A DNA stretch of 13,795 bases, from positions 1 through 13,795 of the forward strand of contig DDVI01000108.1 of the NCBI GenBank assembly GCA_002345205.1, given 5' to 3'. The notes under the pieces were generated by a model, which saw only the letters and a program-made list of their open reading frames with translations, searched no databases and was not told the origin of the DNA. The position numbers were made by a program, and so were the translations under genes. How positions within the stretch are numbered: the stretch's first letter is position 1; every line of letters starts with the position of its first letter. The stretch is from Bdellovibrionaceae bacterium UBA2316 (GTDB lineage: Bacteria; Bdellovibrionota; Bdellovibrionia; Bdellovibrionales; Bdellovibrionaceae). Positions 1-6,715 of the stretch are shown here, in pieces.

Positions 1-97
1 CATTTGGCAGTGCGCCCTAATTAAAATCCGAAGTTGAAGAGTTGCTGGAACCCTATGATACTTAGAAGGTATTATCAGCGATGCATAACCGACAGTA

Positions 98-487
98 TTA
101 ATCTTCCTCAATGATTCTAACGGCCGTCAACAAGGCACTAAACAACGCCTTTCGTTTATTTTCTTCCAATTTGATCTGAGAGGCGATTTTGTCTGATTCT
201 GTCGGTTGGTATTTTTTCATCAGCGAATCAAAATTTTGAACAATCTCTAATAGTTTTTCCCCATCTATTTTATAGTAGTAGCATACGACAGCTATCCAAG
301 TATCTAAACTACCCTCTCCTCGCAGGAGATTACCCACAGATGATTGGGAATGGCCCAGAAACTCAGCAAGTGCCCTTCTGTCTTCAAGTGTATTGATATG
401 CTTTTTAAGAATTTTCTTTAAGAAGTCCCTGACAGGGGCTGCCGTTTTCGAAGTTTTATCGCTTAATTTTTTTGAAGTCTTTGCCAT
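98..487 (-). CDS. Small HTH DNA-binding protein, putative transcriptional regulator
   Basis: 129-residue soluble protein that probably binds DNA. The N-terminal 25 residues are Lys/Thr/Ser rich and likely disordered. Residues about 35-75 read as a Cro/XRE-like helix-turn-helix: ALAEFLGHSQSSVGNLLRG has the usual 'A..LG.S.S.V..LL.G' spacing, where LGHSQSSV is the turn and start of the recognition helix. A basic and acidic helical tail (about 85-129) could serve for dimerisation. The ATG at 487 is the natural start; the upstream ribosome site is weak (only AAGAAA). It is divergent from the 648/1144 operon across 160 bp that hold a perfect 12-bp palindrome, as is common for a regulator that controls itself and its neighbour. 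That regulatory role is inference; the HTH call is moderately secure. Confidence 0.75.
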   Translation of the reverse strand: MAKTSKKLSDKTSKTAAPVRDFLKKILKKHINTLEDRRALAEFLGHSQSSVGNLLRGEGSLDTWIAVVCYYYKIDGEKLLEIVQNFDSLMKKYQPTESDKIASQIKLEENKRKALFSALLTAVRIIEED

Positions 488-554
488 TTTCTTAAAATAG
501 CCAATATCCCGCCTTCTGTCTAATATTATGACCCGCCGGCCTTACCTTGAGCGT

Positions 555-566
555 GTTCAATTGAAC
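555..566. promoter_or_regulatory. Perfect 12-bp palindrome, candidate operator
   Basis: GTTCAATTGAAC is a perfect inverted repeat with no spacer. It lies in the middle of the divergent intergenic region between the HTH gene (start 487) and the 648 operon. Size and position suit the operator of a dimeric HTH repressor, such as the 98-487 product. The symmetry is seen directly; the function is inferred. Confidence 0.45.
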
Positions 567-587
567 GAATTTTAGGATAAATTCATT

Positions 588-616
588 TTGTAGTTAAATA
601 TTAATTACGTTATGTT
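588..616 (+). promoter_or_regulatory. Possible sigma70-type promoter for the 648 operon
   Basis: TTGTAG (588-593) and TATGTT (611-616) are separated by 17 bases and lie about 32 bases before the ATG at 648. Both boxes are only moderate matches to consensus. TATATT a few bases downstream is an alternative -10. The AT-rich dyad at 593-631 covers this spacer, where a repressor could block RNA polymerase. Confidence 0.25.
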
Positions 617-631
617 ATATTTAATATTAAC
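593..631. promoter_or_regulatory. AT-rich imperfect inverted repeat, candidate operator
   Basis: The left arm GTTAAATATTAA (593-604) is mirrored by TTTAATATTAAC (620-631). The arms match as an inverted repeat apart from the placement of one base. The first 11 bases of the left arm recur exactly at 1889-1899, directly upstream of the XRE gene. It lies between the putative promoter and the ribosome site AAGAGG of the 648 gene. This may be a binding site for one of the local regulators; function is inferred. Confidence 0.35.
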
Positions 632-647
632 GAATAAGAGGAATTAA

Positions 648-1151
648 ATGAGATCTCGAAAGAAGAAAGCATCTGCTAAAAAGTCAAAGGCGCGTCTAAA
701 ACCTGATTCAGCACATGAACAAGAACTCAATCCTTCTATCCTTGAGCCTTCCCTAACCGACCTAAAATTCAATAATTTTGAGGATATGGCCCAGGGATTC
801 GACGCTCTTATTCATGAATTTTATCGCTACTACAACCAAAGCAGCCACGAAGAACCGAATCTATTTGGCTTCGTCAGCGTTACACATCGGGTGAAGTTTG
901 AAAATATTGACTGCCTTAGAACAGAAAATGCAATTGGCGAGAAAACTACAATTATCTATGCGCCCATCTTACCAGGAGAATCAACAGAAGAAAGAATGAA
1001 TCGAGAATTGAAAATTCTTGCTGCATTTGAACCTTCCAAACGATCGAGCCATATAATGGCGCTTTCACTTCTACTTGGCATGCTTGGTAAAAACGGACTT
1101 TCTATCCTAATTGACAAACAAAAAAAGAAAAAAGGACAAGGACATGATTGA
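648..1151 (+). CDS. Hypothetical basic protein, first gene of response-regulator operon
   Basis: 167 residues; family not recognised. The first 18 residues are almost all Lys, Arg, Ser and Ala, a nucleic-acid-binding or disordered type of tail. The middle (about 40-125) mixes aromatic and acidic residues (DALIHEFYRYYNQ, FGFVSVTHRVKFENID). The end has a hydrophobic helix (about 138-155, with LSLLLGMLGKNGLSILI) and a final Lys-rich stretch. There is no signal peptide, so it is presumably cytoplasmic. The ATG at 648 has a good ribosome site (AAGAGG). Its last 8 bases overlap the start of the receiver-domain gene at 1144, so the two are almost certainly co-transcribed and translationally coupled. 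It could be the partner or output of that receiver protein, but nothing in the sequence proves it. Confidence 0.8.
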   Translation: MRSRKKKASAKKSKARLKPDSAHEQELNPSILEPSLTDLKFNNFEDMAQGFDALIHEFYRYYNQSSHEEPNLFGFVSVTHRVKFENIDCLRTENAIGEKTTIIYAPILPGESTEERMNRELKILAAFEPSKRSSHIMALSLLLGMLGKNGLSILIDKQKKKKGQGHD

Positions 1152-1539
1152 AATTCTACTGCTTGATGATGAGCCGGATTTGCAAGAAATAACTTTCGTA
1201 CATCTGACTAAAAAATATAAAAACATAAACATTACAAACGCCTCTTCGGGAAATGAAGGCATTAGTCTTCTGACGGGTGGCCAAAAATTTGACTTTAATA
1301 TTTCAGATTTCAATATGCCTAACGGTAACGGAATTGATTTATTGAAATTCAAAACGGCTTTCGGCTACCCGGGATATTTCATTCTTTACACATCCCAATT
1401 ATATGTTGATGTGCCCGAAAATTCTGATCCATCATTTCTAGGTGTAGTTGAAAAATTCAATAGTGATAAGCTTTTTGACTGTATTTCTGAGGCTATTGAA
1501 AAATCGCAAATCTTAAAAATAAAGTACGAAAGCCAGTAA
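1144..1539 (+). CDS. Stand-alone receiver-domain response regulator (CheY-like)
   Basis: 131 residues forming a single REC domain with no output domain. The conserved residues are in place: acidic pair D8/D9 (LLLDDEPD), phosphoacceptor D55 in ISDFNMPNGNG, switch threonine T83 (ILYTS) and lysine K104 (VVEKF). Family knowledge says such proteins take a phosphoryl group from a histidine kinase and act through protein contacts. No kinase gene lies in the window. I start at the ATG at 1144 because AAGGACAAGGAC gives a ribosome site just before it and the domain begins there. The upstream in-frame TTG at 1111 would add a Lys-rich, non-domain tail. It overlaps the 648 gene by 8 bases, so that product is the obvious candidate partner. 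Confidence 0.88.
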   Translation: MIEILLLDDEPDLQEITFVHLTKKYKNINITNASSGNEGISLLTGGQKFDFNISDFNMPNGNGIDLLKFKTAFGYPGYFILYTSQLYVDVPENSDPSFLGVVEKFNSDKLFDCISEAIEKSQILKIKYESQ

Positions 1540-1593
1540 ACAAAAACTATCTTTCAGACAAGCAAGTAAATTTTCCCCCACAGAAGGACCCAT

Positions 1594-1887
1594 CTACCCT
1601 GTTTTACGAGCACTCTTGATCATCTTCGATCCAGCATTCAAACTGTCAATTAGTTGATTTTTATAATCAGTTAACAAAATTGAAATAAAGCGCTCTTGAG
1701 GAATATTCAAAATAATTGATAGAGCCCCTAGAGTTTGAACTGGGCATTTCGAAAGCCCTCTTTCAATCGTGCTTAAAAATTGGCAATTATCGTACCCCAA
1801 AAGCCCCGAAACCTGCGCTTGGGTCATATTCATTTCAATTCTTCTTTTTCTAATAATCTCTGCAATTTGCTTTTTTACCGTATTCAT
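1594..1887 (-). CDS. XRE-family helix-turn-helix transcriptional regulator
   Basis: 97 residues. Residues about 7-63 are a typical Cro/C1-type HTH: IAEIIRKRRIEMNMTQAQVSG (helix 1 and the start of helix 2), then LLGYDNCQFLSTIERGLSKCP (turn and recognition helix), then the closing helix LGALSIILNI. The tail of about 30 residues is too short for a sensor domain, so it is probably a small dimeric repressor or activator. It faces the receiver-domain gene (convergent) and lies 82 bp downstream of the exported-protein gene 1970-2536. A dyad directly upstream (1890-1928) may be its own operator. Ribosome site weak. The HTH assignment is firm; targets are unknown. Confidence 0.87.
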   Translation of the reverse strand: MNTVKKQIAEIIRKRRIEMNMTQAQVSGLLGYDNCQFLSTIERGLSKCPVQTLGALSIILNIPQERFISILLTDYKNQLIDSLNAGSKMIKSARKTG

Positions 1888-1888
1888 T

Positions 1889-1928
1889 GTTAAATATTAC
1901 CACTAAAGTTAATTGATTTAGTATTTAA
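1889..1928. promoter_or_regulatory. Nested dyad upstream of the XRE gene, candidate autoregulatory operator
   Basis: ACTAAA (1902-1907) is mirrored by TTTAGT (1917-1922). Outside it, TTAAATA (1890-1896) is mirrored by TATTTAA (1922-1928). The dyad begins 2 bases upstream of the XRE start codon, where autoregulatory XRE operators are often found. The 11-mer GTTAAATATTA at 1889-1899 is repeated at 593-603 upstream of the 648 operon. Symmetry and repeat are seen; binding is inferred. Confidence 0.4.
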
Positions 1929-1969
1929 AATCGTCAGGATCAAAACTTAGGTCTTGAAATCTATTTCGA

Positions 1970-2536
1970 CTACTTACTTTTTTTGACTTCTTTGCTACAA
2001 GCGTCCTGTGGGAAAAATATCTCGTAAGGTCCATCTAATAGACCAATTTCGACCGTTTTTTCATTTAGTTCAATCGATATTTTTTCACTCAAAAATGCTG
2101 TTGGACTTCTTAGCAAAATCGAAACAGCTCCTTTTTCATTTGTGCTAACCACGCCATTTAACTCCTCACTTTCGGAAACCTTGATTTTCCAATTTAGACT
2201 CTTGTATCGCGGCACAACTTGAAACATTTCTTCCTTATCTGCACACAAAACCTTTATAGTAAGTTTATAGAAGTGTCCTTTTTTATATTTTAGGAATAAT
2301 CCAGGAATATCTTTTGTCTTGATGGTCCCGCCCGCTGTATCCGATAGTTCAAACAAGCCGAGCTTAGTATCGTCCGGGCGTAAATCGTTTTGTTCTTTAA
2401 TTTTCTTTTGTTTTTCTTCAAGTGACTCGACATTAAATTCTCTCTTCAAATCAGACTGCCTAAGCGAATCCCGACTTTCAGCACCAGAATAAGCGCATAA
2501 TATTGAACTGAAGATTATTAAAATTAAAATTTTCAT
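1970..2536 (-). CDS. Exported protein of unknown family, paralogue of the 2566-3129 lipoprotein
   Basis: 188 residues with an N-terminal signal peptide (hydrophobic core ILILIIFSSIL, residues 3-13). The cysteine at 14 follows Leu, which is a poor lipobox, and cleavage by signal peptidase I after SGA at 17-19 is more likely. So this may be a soluble periplasmic protein. A charged linker (about 20-60) precedes a predicted beta-rich domain. The region from about 85 to the end aligns by eye with 2566-3129: 'HFYKLTIKVLC' with 'KYHHKITIQFVC', 'LNWKIKVSES' with 'VKWKISEIIF', then a C-terminal Cys (DAC with GDC). C98 and C180 could form a disulphide. ATG at 2536, with G-rich bases before it. It is 29 bp downstream of its paralogue, probably the same operon. 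Confidence 0.8.
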   Translation of the reverse strand: MKILILIIFSSILCAYSGAESRDSLRQSDLKREFNVESLEEKQKKIKEQNDLRPDDTKLGLFELSDTAGGTIKTKDIPGLFLKYKKGHFYKLTIKVLCADKEEMFQVVPRYKSLNWKIKVSESEELNGVVSTNEKGAVSILLRSPTAFLSEKISIELNEKTVEIGLLDGPYEIFFPQDACSKEVKKSK

Positions 2537-2565
2537 CCCTACCCTATTATCAGAATATCGCTATT

Positions 2566-3129
2566 TTATTCATTACAGTCACCAGGTTTACCCTCAATCG
2601 TTAAATCACTTTTAAGAGAAATCAAGTATTGATTGTCATTAGTCGAGATCACTATCTTTTCGTATCTATCGGATTTATCAGAAACAAAATGTATAGGTAA
2701 TTCACCTGATCGCAAAGTTTGGGCTGAATCAAAAATTATTTCCGATATTTTCCACTTTACAGTTAAGTTAGGTATCGGAAACTGCATTATACTGGATTTG
2801 CGACAGACAAACTGAATCGTGATTTTGTGATGATATTTATATTTGTTATGCCCTACGTGTATAACCGCGTTCGGATCGCCCATTGACCAACCAGAAGTTT
2901 TTTCTTCTGTTATTTCGTATTTTCCAGAAGAGGTAGTGATTGCAAGTCCCTTAGCATACCATTGATCGTAGGCATCTTTGTTATTTTTTATTTGGTCTGA
3001 ATGGTTGGGATATTTTTGCACTTGTTCCGAGGATAGACGATTATAATCGGAATACTTCGGGTTAACAACGCATCCGACAATCACAATGAATGCAATTAAA
3101 AATACGGACAATAAACATATCCTTTTCAT
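2566..3129 (-). CDS. Putative lipoprotein, paralogue of 1970-2536
   Basis: 187 residues. The signal peptide ends in a lipobox, VIVGC, giving lipidated C20. The residue after Cys is Val, not Asp, so by the E. coli rule it would go to the outer membrane; that rule may not hold here. The C-terminal half is beta-rich, with C109 and C185 in the same places as C98 and C180 of its downstream neighbour, pointing to a conserved disulphide. I do not recognise the family. The ATG at 3129 has a good ribosome site (TAGGA, 7 bases upstream). Gaps of 31 bp to the upstream membrane-protein gene and 29 bp to the downstream paralogue suggest one transcript. Tandem duplication followed by loss or gain of the lipid anchor is the simplest history. 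Confidence 0.82.
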   Translation of the reverse strand: MKRICLLSVFLIAFIVIVGCVVNPKYSDYNRLSSEQVQKYPNHSDQIKNNKDAYDQWYAKGLAITTSSGKYEITEEKTSGWSMGDPNAVIHVGHNKYKYHHKITIQFVCRKSSIMQFPIPNLTVKWKISEIIFDSAQTLRSGELPIHFVSDKSDRYEKIVISTNDNQYLISLKSDLTIEGKPGDCNE

Positions 3130-3160
3130 ATTATATAGTTCCTAACTAATTTTGAATAGC

Positions 3161-3643
3161 TTAACTTTTTGATAAAGAATTTTGGTAGTCAACAATGTTA
3201 ATTGGATTCTTATAATAAAATTTTATTTTATCGATAATTATGAGAGCTTTGTCTTTTTTTAAAATCGGAAGCGAAATACGACCCGAATCAAAATAAAAAG
3301 TGATAATCCATCCAGTTGGCCTGTAACTATTTTGTACCCTAATTTTTATTTCTCGGTCTTGAATTTCCCAGATACGCCATAAAAATTTTATTTTAATAGA
3401 GTGCGCCGTAACAAAAATATCTAAAAAGGCGTAGCCTAAAAAAAGATAAACCAAACACGAAAACGGCAGGATGAACAAGAAAAATCCAAAAATTTTTGGT
3501 CCCAAATACGGAGTCAAGCTATACATAAAACAAAAGAGGAGACTAACAAGAGAAAAAATGAATGCTGACAAACCATTTACGAAGCAAAAATTTAAATCAA
3601 ATCCTTTAATGTGTAATGCGCCTTCTTTTTCCGTGTATTTCAT
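3161..3643 (-). CDS. Small inner-membrane protein with two transmembrane helices
   Basis: 160 residues. A short cytoplasmic start (1-18) is followed by two long hydrophobic segments (about 19-43 and 50-79) with a short turn containing TPYLGPK, then a basic beta-rich tail of about 80 residues (DIFVTAHSIKIKFLWRIWEI, then GWIITFYFDSGRISLPI). A helical hairpin followed by such a tail resembles bacterial PH-like membrane proteins. That is a shape-based guess, not a motif match. The positive residues after helix 2 predict both ends in the cytoplasm. ATG at 3643 with ribosome site TAGGAATA. It lies 31 bp ahead of the lipoprotein pair and 74 bp behind the 3718 lipoprotein gene, so it probably belongs to the same minus-strand operon. 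Confidence 0.78.
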   Translation of the reverse strand: MKYTEKEGALHIKGFDLNFCFVNGLSAFIFSLVSLLFCFMYSLTPYLGPKIFGFFLFILPFSCLVYLFLGYAFLDIFVTAHSIKIKFLWRIWEIQDREIKIRVQNSYRPTGWIITFYFDSGRISLPILKKDKALIIIDKIKFYYKNPINIVDYQNSLSKS

Positions 3644-3717
3644 GGCTTATTCCTATGTGATCGACCCTACTTGTCTAATCCTAAGTCCAACATTTCCCAT
3701 TCGGTGAATTCTCAATT

Positions 3718-4806
3718 CTACAAGCTAATAAATTTTGTGATCGTATTACTGTTATCTCGATAACGCCGCAGGCACGGATCGGTTTTAAGAGTCTCGTCTG
3801 TACCAAAATAAAATGCCTGGGGAAGTTCGTACCAATATCTCATATCTGGCGCCATTCCTGCGACAAACGTTTCGTATGCTAAAATTGCAGTCACAGCTAA
3901 AATCTCTCCAGAGTTTCCACCTGCATTTGCACTCACTGAAACACCGAGGCCAACAACCAAGGCCGAAAGTAACGACGCCGTAGGTAACCTGGCAGCGCGC
4001 TTGTAATTAAGAAGTGGATCTTTACCATCCTTGTCTCGGCCTTCTATCTGCTTAACCCAACCGGCTGTCGTTAGAATAATTCCGTCGGCAGAAATGCAAT
4101 CTTTTACACTCAATCGCGGGCTAAACATTTTCGAGTAGTTTTCAAACCAGTCAAAATGAATTTTAGGCATTTGATTTAAGGTGTAGATATCAATAGTTTT
4201 AGACCGTTTCAGCCCCGAAATTTCGGTTGCTATTTTCCTTGCGAATTTCTTTAAATGCGTTGACCATTCCTTGGTTTCATCAATTTTTCGAAAAAATGGT
4301 TCTGCCTTTTCGTAACCGGATATTCGATTCCATAATAAGGCTTGAAGAAATGTATTAATCTCATCTTCCCCGGAATTGTATATTTTGGCTACGGATTCAT
4401 CGTATGCCTTGTTCAGCTCAATTTGAGCCGCCGGGATTTGATTCAGATTCTGATAGGATATTGCTATCAAAATACTTAGAAAAATTCTTTCGTAAGCCTC
4501 TAAAACATAGTCTTTTGAATAGCCTTCATAAGCAACGGTTTCAACCAACTCTTGGGAAATACTTATATACTTGTCGCGGTTACTTTGGCGAATTTCAGAA
4601 CCAAGATCGATTACTTCCTGATAGCAATTTCTATGGTGCAACTGCAGAAGATAGTTCAAGCGCATCTCAATTTTACTTTCGCGAGCCTTTGCTATAATTG
4701 TACTGCAAGTGGAGGCAGAAGTAATATATTCTAAAGTTTTTTTCTTTGGAATCAGACTACATCCAACGAGAAATTGAATCAAAACCAGTGAAAGTATTCG
4801 CGGCAT
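3718..4806 (-). CDS. TPR-like lipoprotein of unknown function
   Basis: About 362 residues. The signal peptide ends in lipobox FLVGC (lipidated C16 counting from this ATG). Residues about 20-195 are helical; the pair 'ERIFLSILIAISYQNLNQIPAAQIELNKAYDE' pattern (large, small and aromatic residues spaced as in a TPR hairpin) resembles envelope TPR lipoproteins of the COG3014 type. That family link is tentative. Near residues 275-315 a stretch rich in Ala, Gly and Val (ASLLSALVVGLGVSVSANAG, then ILAVTAILAYETFVAG) could be a hydrophobic hairpin touching a membrane. The C-terminus is charged. Start: ATG at 4806 gives a compact signal peptide; an in-frame TTG two codons upstream (4812) is the alternative, and neither has a clear ribosome site. 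Divergent from the 4866 lipoprotein gene, 59 bp apart, so a shared promoter region is likely. Confidence 0.82.
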   Translation of the reverse strand: MPRILSLVLIQFLVGCSLIPKKKTLEYITSASTCSTIIAKARESKIEMRLNYLLQLHHRNCYQEVIDLGSEIRQSNRDKYISISQELVETVAYEGYSKDYVLEAYERIFLSILIAISYQNLNQIPAAQIELNKAYDESVAKIYNSGEDEINTFLQALLWNRISGYEKAEPFFRKIDETKEWSTHLKKFARKIATEISGLKRSKTIDIYTLNQMPKIHFDWFENYSKMFSPRLSVKDCISADGIILTTAGWVKQIEGRDKDGKDPLLNYKRAARLPTASLLSALVVGLGVSVSANAGGNSGEILAVTAILAYETFVAGMAPDMRYWYELPQAFYFGTDETLKTDPCLRRYRDNSNTITKFISL

Positions 4807-4865
4807 ACGCAATTATGCAAATTAGGACTCGCCAAATCAATAGTTTTTTGTAAATCTTTATCCAG

Positions 4866-5441
4866 ATGAATAATCTAAGTCAGTTTATTATTTTTTTCGC
4901 CATTTTTTCGATTCTTGGCTGCACAACCTATTCTCGCAACAGTGAAGAAAAGGCTGTTCGGTCAAAAAAACCATCAAGTATAAATGTTAGCCTTAGTTTT
5001 ATCGAAGGAACATCAGGATACTTAAACAGATCGGAAATAAGAATCGATCAAAATTTTCTAGCTGATAAAATAACAAAGGAACTTGAGGATCTGAATCTTT
5101 TCAAATCCATCAATAGAGACATCGAATCCTACGAATCACCATCAGATGTAGTCATTGAAGTGGTTTTTAATTCTAAATTGACCTTTGGTGATCCTAGATA
5201 TGGAATATTTCTTCCGATCCCCGAACGTCACACCAAAAGTTTAATCTGGAAAGTCTACGACAAGAACGGGTTAAGAAAACAATATGAGTCCTCGATAAAT
5301 TACGAGGTATGGAGATTCTTTCTTTTATTTCCAGCAGGAATCTATCAATCCGTAACTAAAGAAAAATATTTTGCCGAGAACATTTTAATTCAGGATATAC
5401 TGAAAAAAATGAAAAATGATGTTGAGGTTGGAAATTTTTAG
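4866..5441 (+). CDS. Putative lipoprotein, member A of a local three-member family
   Basis: 191 residues. The signal peptide has lipobox SILGC (C19), followed by a polar linker. The mature part is a predicted alpha/beta domain whose second half, 'LIWKVYDKNGLRKQYESSINYEVWRFFLLFPAGI' by pattern (strand, D-x-x-G turn, Y-x-S, Y-x-V, hydrophobic strand ending in Pro), matches the equivalent region of the proteins at 5416-6072 and 8222-8854. Family not recognised; presumably on the periplasmic or outer face of an envelope membrane. ATG at 4866 is chosen for the signal peptide; no good ribosome site is visible. The end overlaps the next gene by 26 bases, so the two are very probably co-expressed. 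Confidence 0.8.
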   Translation: MNNLSQFIIFFAIFSILGCTTYSRNSEEKAVRSKKPSSINVSLSFIEGTSGYLNRSEIRIDQNFLADKITKELEDLNLFKSINRDIESYESPSDVVIEVVFNSKLTFGDPRYGIFLPIPERHTKSLIWKVYDKNGLRKQYESSINYEVWRFFLLFPAGIYQSVTKEKYFAENILIQDILKKMKNDVEVGNF

Positions 5442-6072
5442 AACACCTTCATTGAGTGATCTACGGGCACTCTCAATACTAATCGTTTTATTAATATCCC
5501 AAACCGGATGTGTATTTTTATCGCTCGCAAAAGAAGGACCGCCTCAAGTCACTGTTCCTTTTTCTCGAGGAACAAAACCGTTCGATGCTCATGTGGCCTA
5601 TACTAACTTTGAAAATGCAGATTTTGACTTCTTGCCGTTTGCATCTCTTGGAGAGCCAAATCAAAATTATAATTATAAAACACTTCTTTTTAAGGATGAG
5701 CTTCTGAAGCGACTTCCCGTGACGATACAATCAAAACTTTCGGTGGCTGATTTTACGCTTATATTTTCAGAGGTTCAAAATACGAAAAACTATGGTTGGC
5801 TTTGGATTTCTGTCCTGTCTTTTGGAATCTTACCCTCAAAACTTGATGCTGAGAAATATTTGCGTCTTAAAGTATTTGATTCCTCTGGTAAACTTATGGG
5901 GGACTACATTTCGAGAAAGTTTCAATATGATGTATATGGCGGAATTTTCCTGGTTGTACCTATGATGTTTTCAGAGCGAAAAAAAGAAGTTTTATCTGTT
6001 GAAATAGTGGAAACCGAATTAATGTTAGATGATGTCCTCAGTGAAGCGATTCAATCCGGAACTTTTAACTGA
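5416..6072 (+). CDS. Putative lipoprotein, member B of a local three-member family
   Basis: Up to 218 residues. The signal peptide ends in a lipobox-like ISQTGC (C32 from the first ATG). The mature domain contains WLWISVLSFGILPS, then LRLKVFDSSGKLMGDYIS, then a YDVYGGIFLVVP strand. This is the clearest match in the window to the lipoprotein at 8222-8854 (LTNLTLGIIPSWG, DGTVVGEYAS, YNFFKGIIFFP). The start is uncertain: two adjacent ATGs (5416, 5419) give a long n-region, while TTG at 5452 would give a compact signal peptide beginning (M)SDLRALSILIVLL. It overlaps the preceding related gene by up to 26 bases, consistent with tandem duplication and coupling. Function unknown; a role as an orphan immunity-like relative of the Rhs-linked copy is speculation. 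Confidence 0.8.
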   Translation: MMLRLEIFRTPSLSDLRALSILIVLLISQTGCVFLSLAKEGPPQVTVPFSRGTKPFDAHVAYTNFENADFDFLPFASLGEPNQNYNYKTLLFKDELLKRLPVTIQSKLSVADFTLIFSEVQNTKNYGWLWISVLSFGILPSKLDAEKYLRLKVFDSSGKLMGDYISRKFQYDVYGGIFLVVPMMFSERKKEVLSVEIVETELMLDDVLSEAIQSGTFN

Positions 6073-6108
6073 TAAGCCGGGCGTATTTTATGTCTTGCGG
6101 GATTCAGT

Positions 6109-6576
6109 CTATCGAAAAAGTTTTGACAATATCTCGTCATTTTCAATTAGCTGTTGAACGGCTTTAGTTACTACCCGCGCTGAGGCGTCGAAATTTTTTC
6201 CAAAAATGTCATCCTTTTTTTTAAAAATTTCGCTGTGAAAACGAGCAAAGGACTCGGAATTACAATTGAACGCCCTTGCAAAATGATTCAATTCATAGCC
6301 TTCTTTATCGCTAAATTTCATTTCAACCTCATGATCGATCTTTTCTTTGTTGTAGTAGTAGTATTCACCCATCTCAACCTTAAGCGTTTTAGAGATAGCA
6401 CAGTCGCCCAATTGAGTGATATTTCCAAAAAATACGTAAGCCCATTGGTAGGAACCGGCTTTCTCAGTGGCTGAATCACATGCATAGGGACTATGAGCAA
6501 AAGAGGTGCACCCACTTTGAATAAAGCCAAAACAAAATAGATGTAGTAGGGTTTTGGTGAGCAATCTAATGCCCAT
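6109..6576 (-). CDS. Small putative lipoprotein, possibly DUF3015-like
   Basis: 155 residues. The signal peptide has a hydrophobic core (LLHLFCFGF) and lipobox-like IQSGC (C23); Gln at -3 is a slightly unusual position. The mature domain has paired cysteines (C33 in YAC, C59 in GDCAIS, C104 in FNCNSE). Its second half reads ELNHFARAFNCNSESF, then a helix ending NDEILSKLF. This resembles the DUF3015 pattern (helix, GC, Phe-rich helix, helix), which is common in Bdellovibrio and other proteobacteria. That match is from memory and weak. Convergent with the 5416 gene, 36 bp apart. ATG at 6576 with AGG almost touching it, so translation start strength looks poor. It is separated from the upstream 6716-7894 gene by a terminator hairpin, so it is likely transcribed on its own. 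Confidence 0.72.
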   Translation of the reverse strand: MGIRLLTKTLLHLFCFGFIQSGCTSFAHSPYACDSATEKAGSYQWAYVFFGNITQLGDCAISKTLKVEMGEYYYYNKEKIDHEVEMKFSDKEGYELNHFARAFNCNSESFARFHSEIFKKKDDIFGKNFDASARVVTKAVQQLIENDEILSKLFR

Positions 6577-6636
6577 CCTGTATGTTCATAGTACCTAAAT
6601 TTAAATCTCCGACCCCAGCCATCGCAAAATTTAATA

Positions 6637-6659
6637 CAAAAGTCCCAGACGGACTTTTG
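6637..6659 (-). terminator. Strong hairpin after the 392-residue gene, probable terminator
   Basis: CAAAAGTCC (6637-6645) and GGACTTTTG (6651-6659) form a perfect 9-bp stem with a 5-base loop. On the minus strand it lies 57 bases past the stop of the 6716-7894 gene and is followed by the T-rich bases TATTAAATTTTG. The A/T-rich stem base would also let it work weakly on the plus strand. No other long gene explains it. Confidence 0.65.
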
Positions 6660-6715
6660 CTTCACTGAATGCTACCTAACACTGATAAACGACGCGGACA
6701 ATTTTTTATTGTCAG

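Noticed and set aside
1..97. Possible partial gene at the left edge
   Set aside because: All plus-strand frames hit stops within a few dozen bases and no minus-strand start leads to an open frame. I see no feature beyond a weak imperfect dyad near 56-79.
1107..1352. Minus-strand ORF antisense to the receiver-domain gene
   Set aside because: The plus-strand frame carries all conserved receiver residues; this frame is its shadow.
1540..1593. Terminator between the convergent receiver and XRE genes
   Set aside because: No stem of useful length followed by a T-run could be found.
6318..6665. 115-codon minus-strand ORF overlapping the 6109-6576 lipoprotein in another frame
   Set aside because: No ribosome site; it covers the terminator hairpin and the start of a gene with a convincing signal peptide, so it is a frame shadow.
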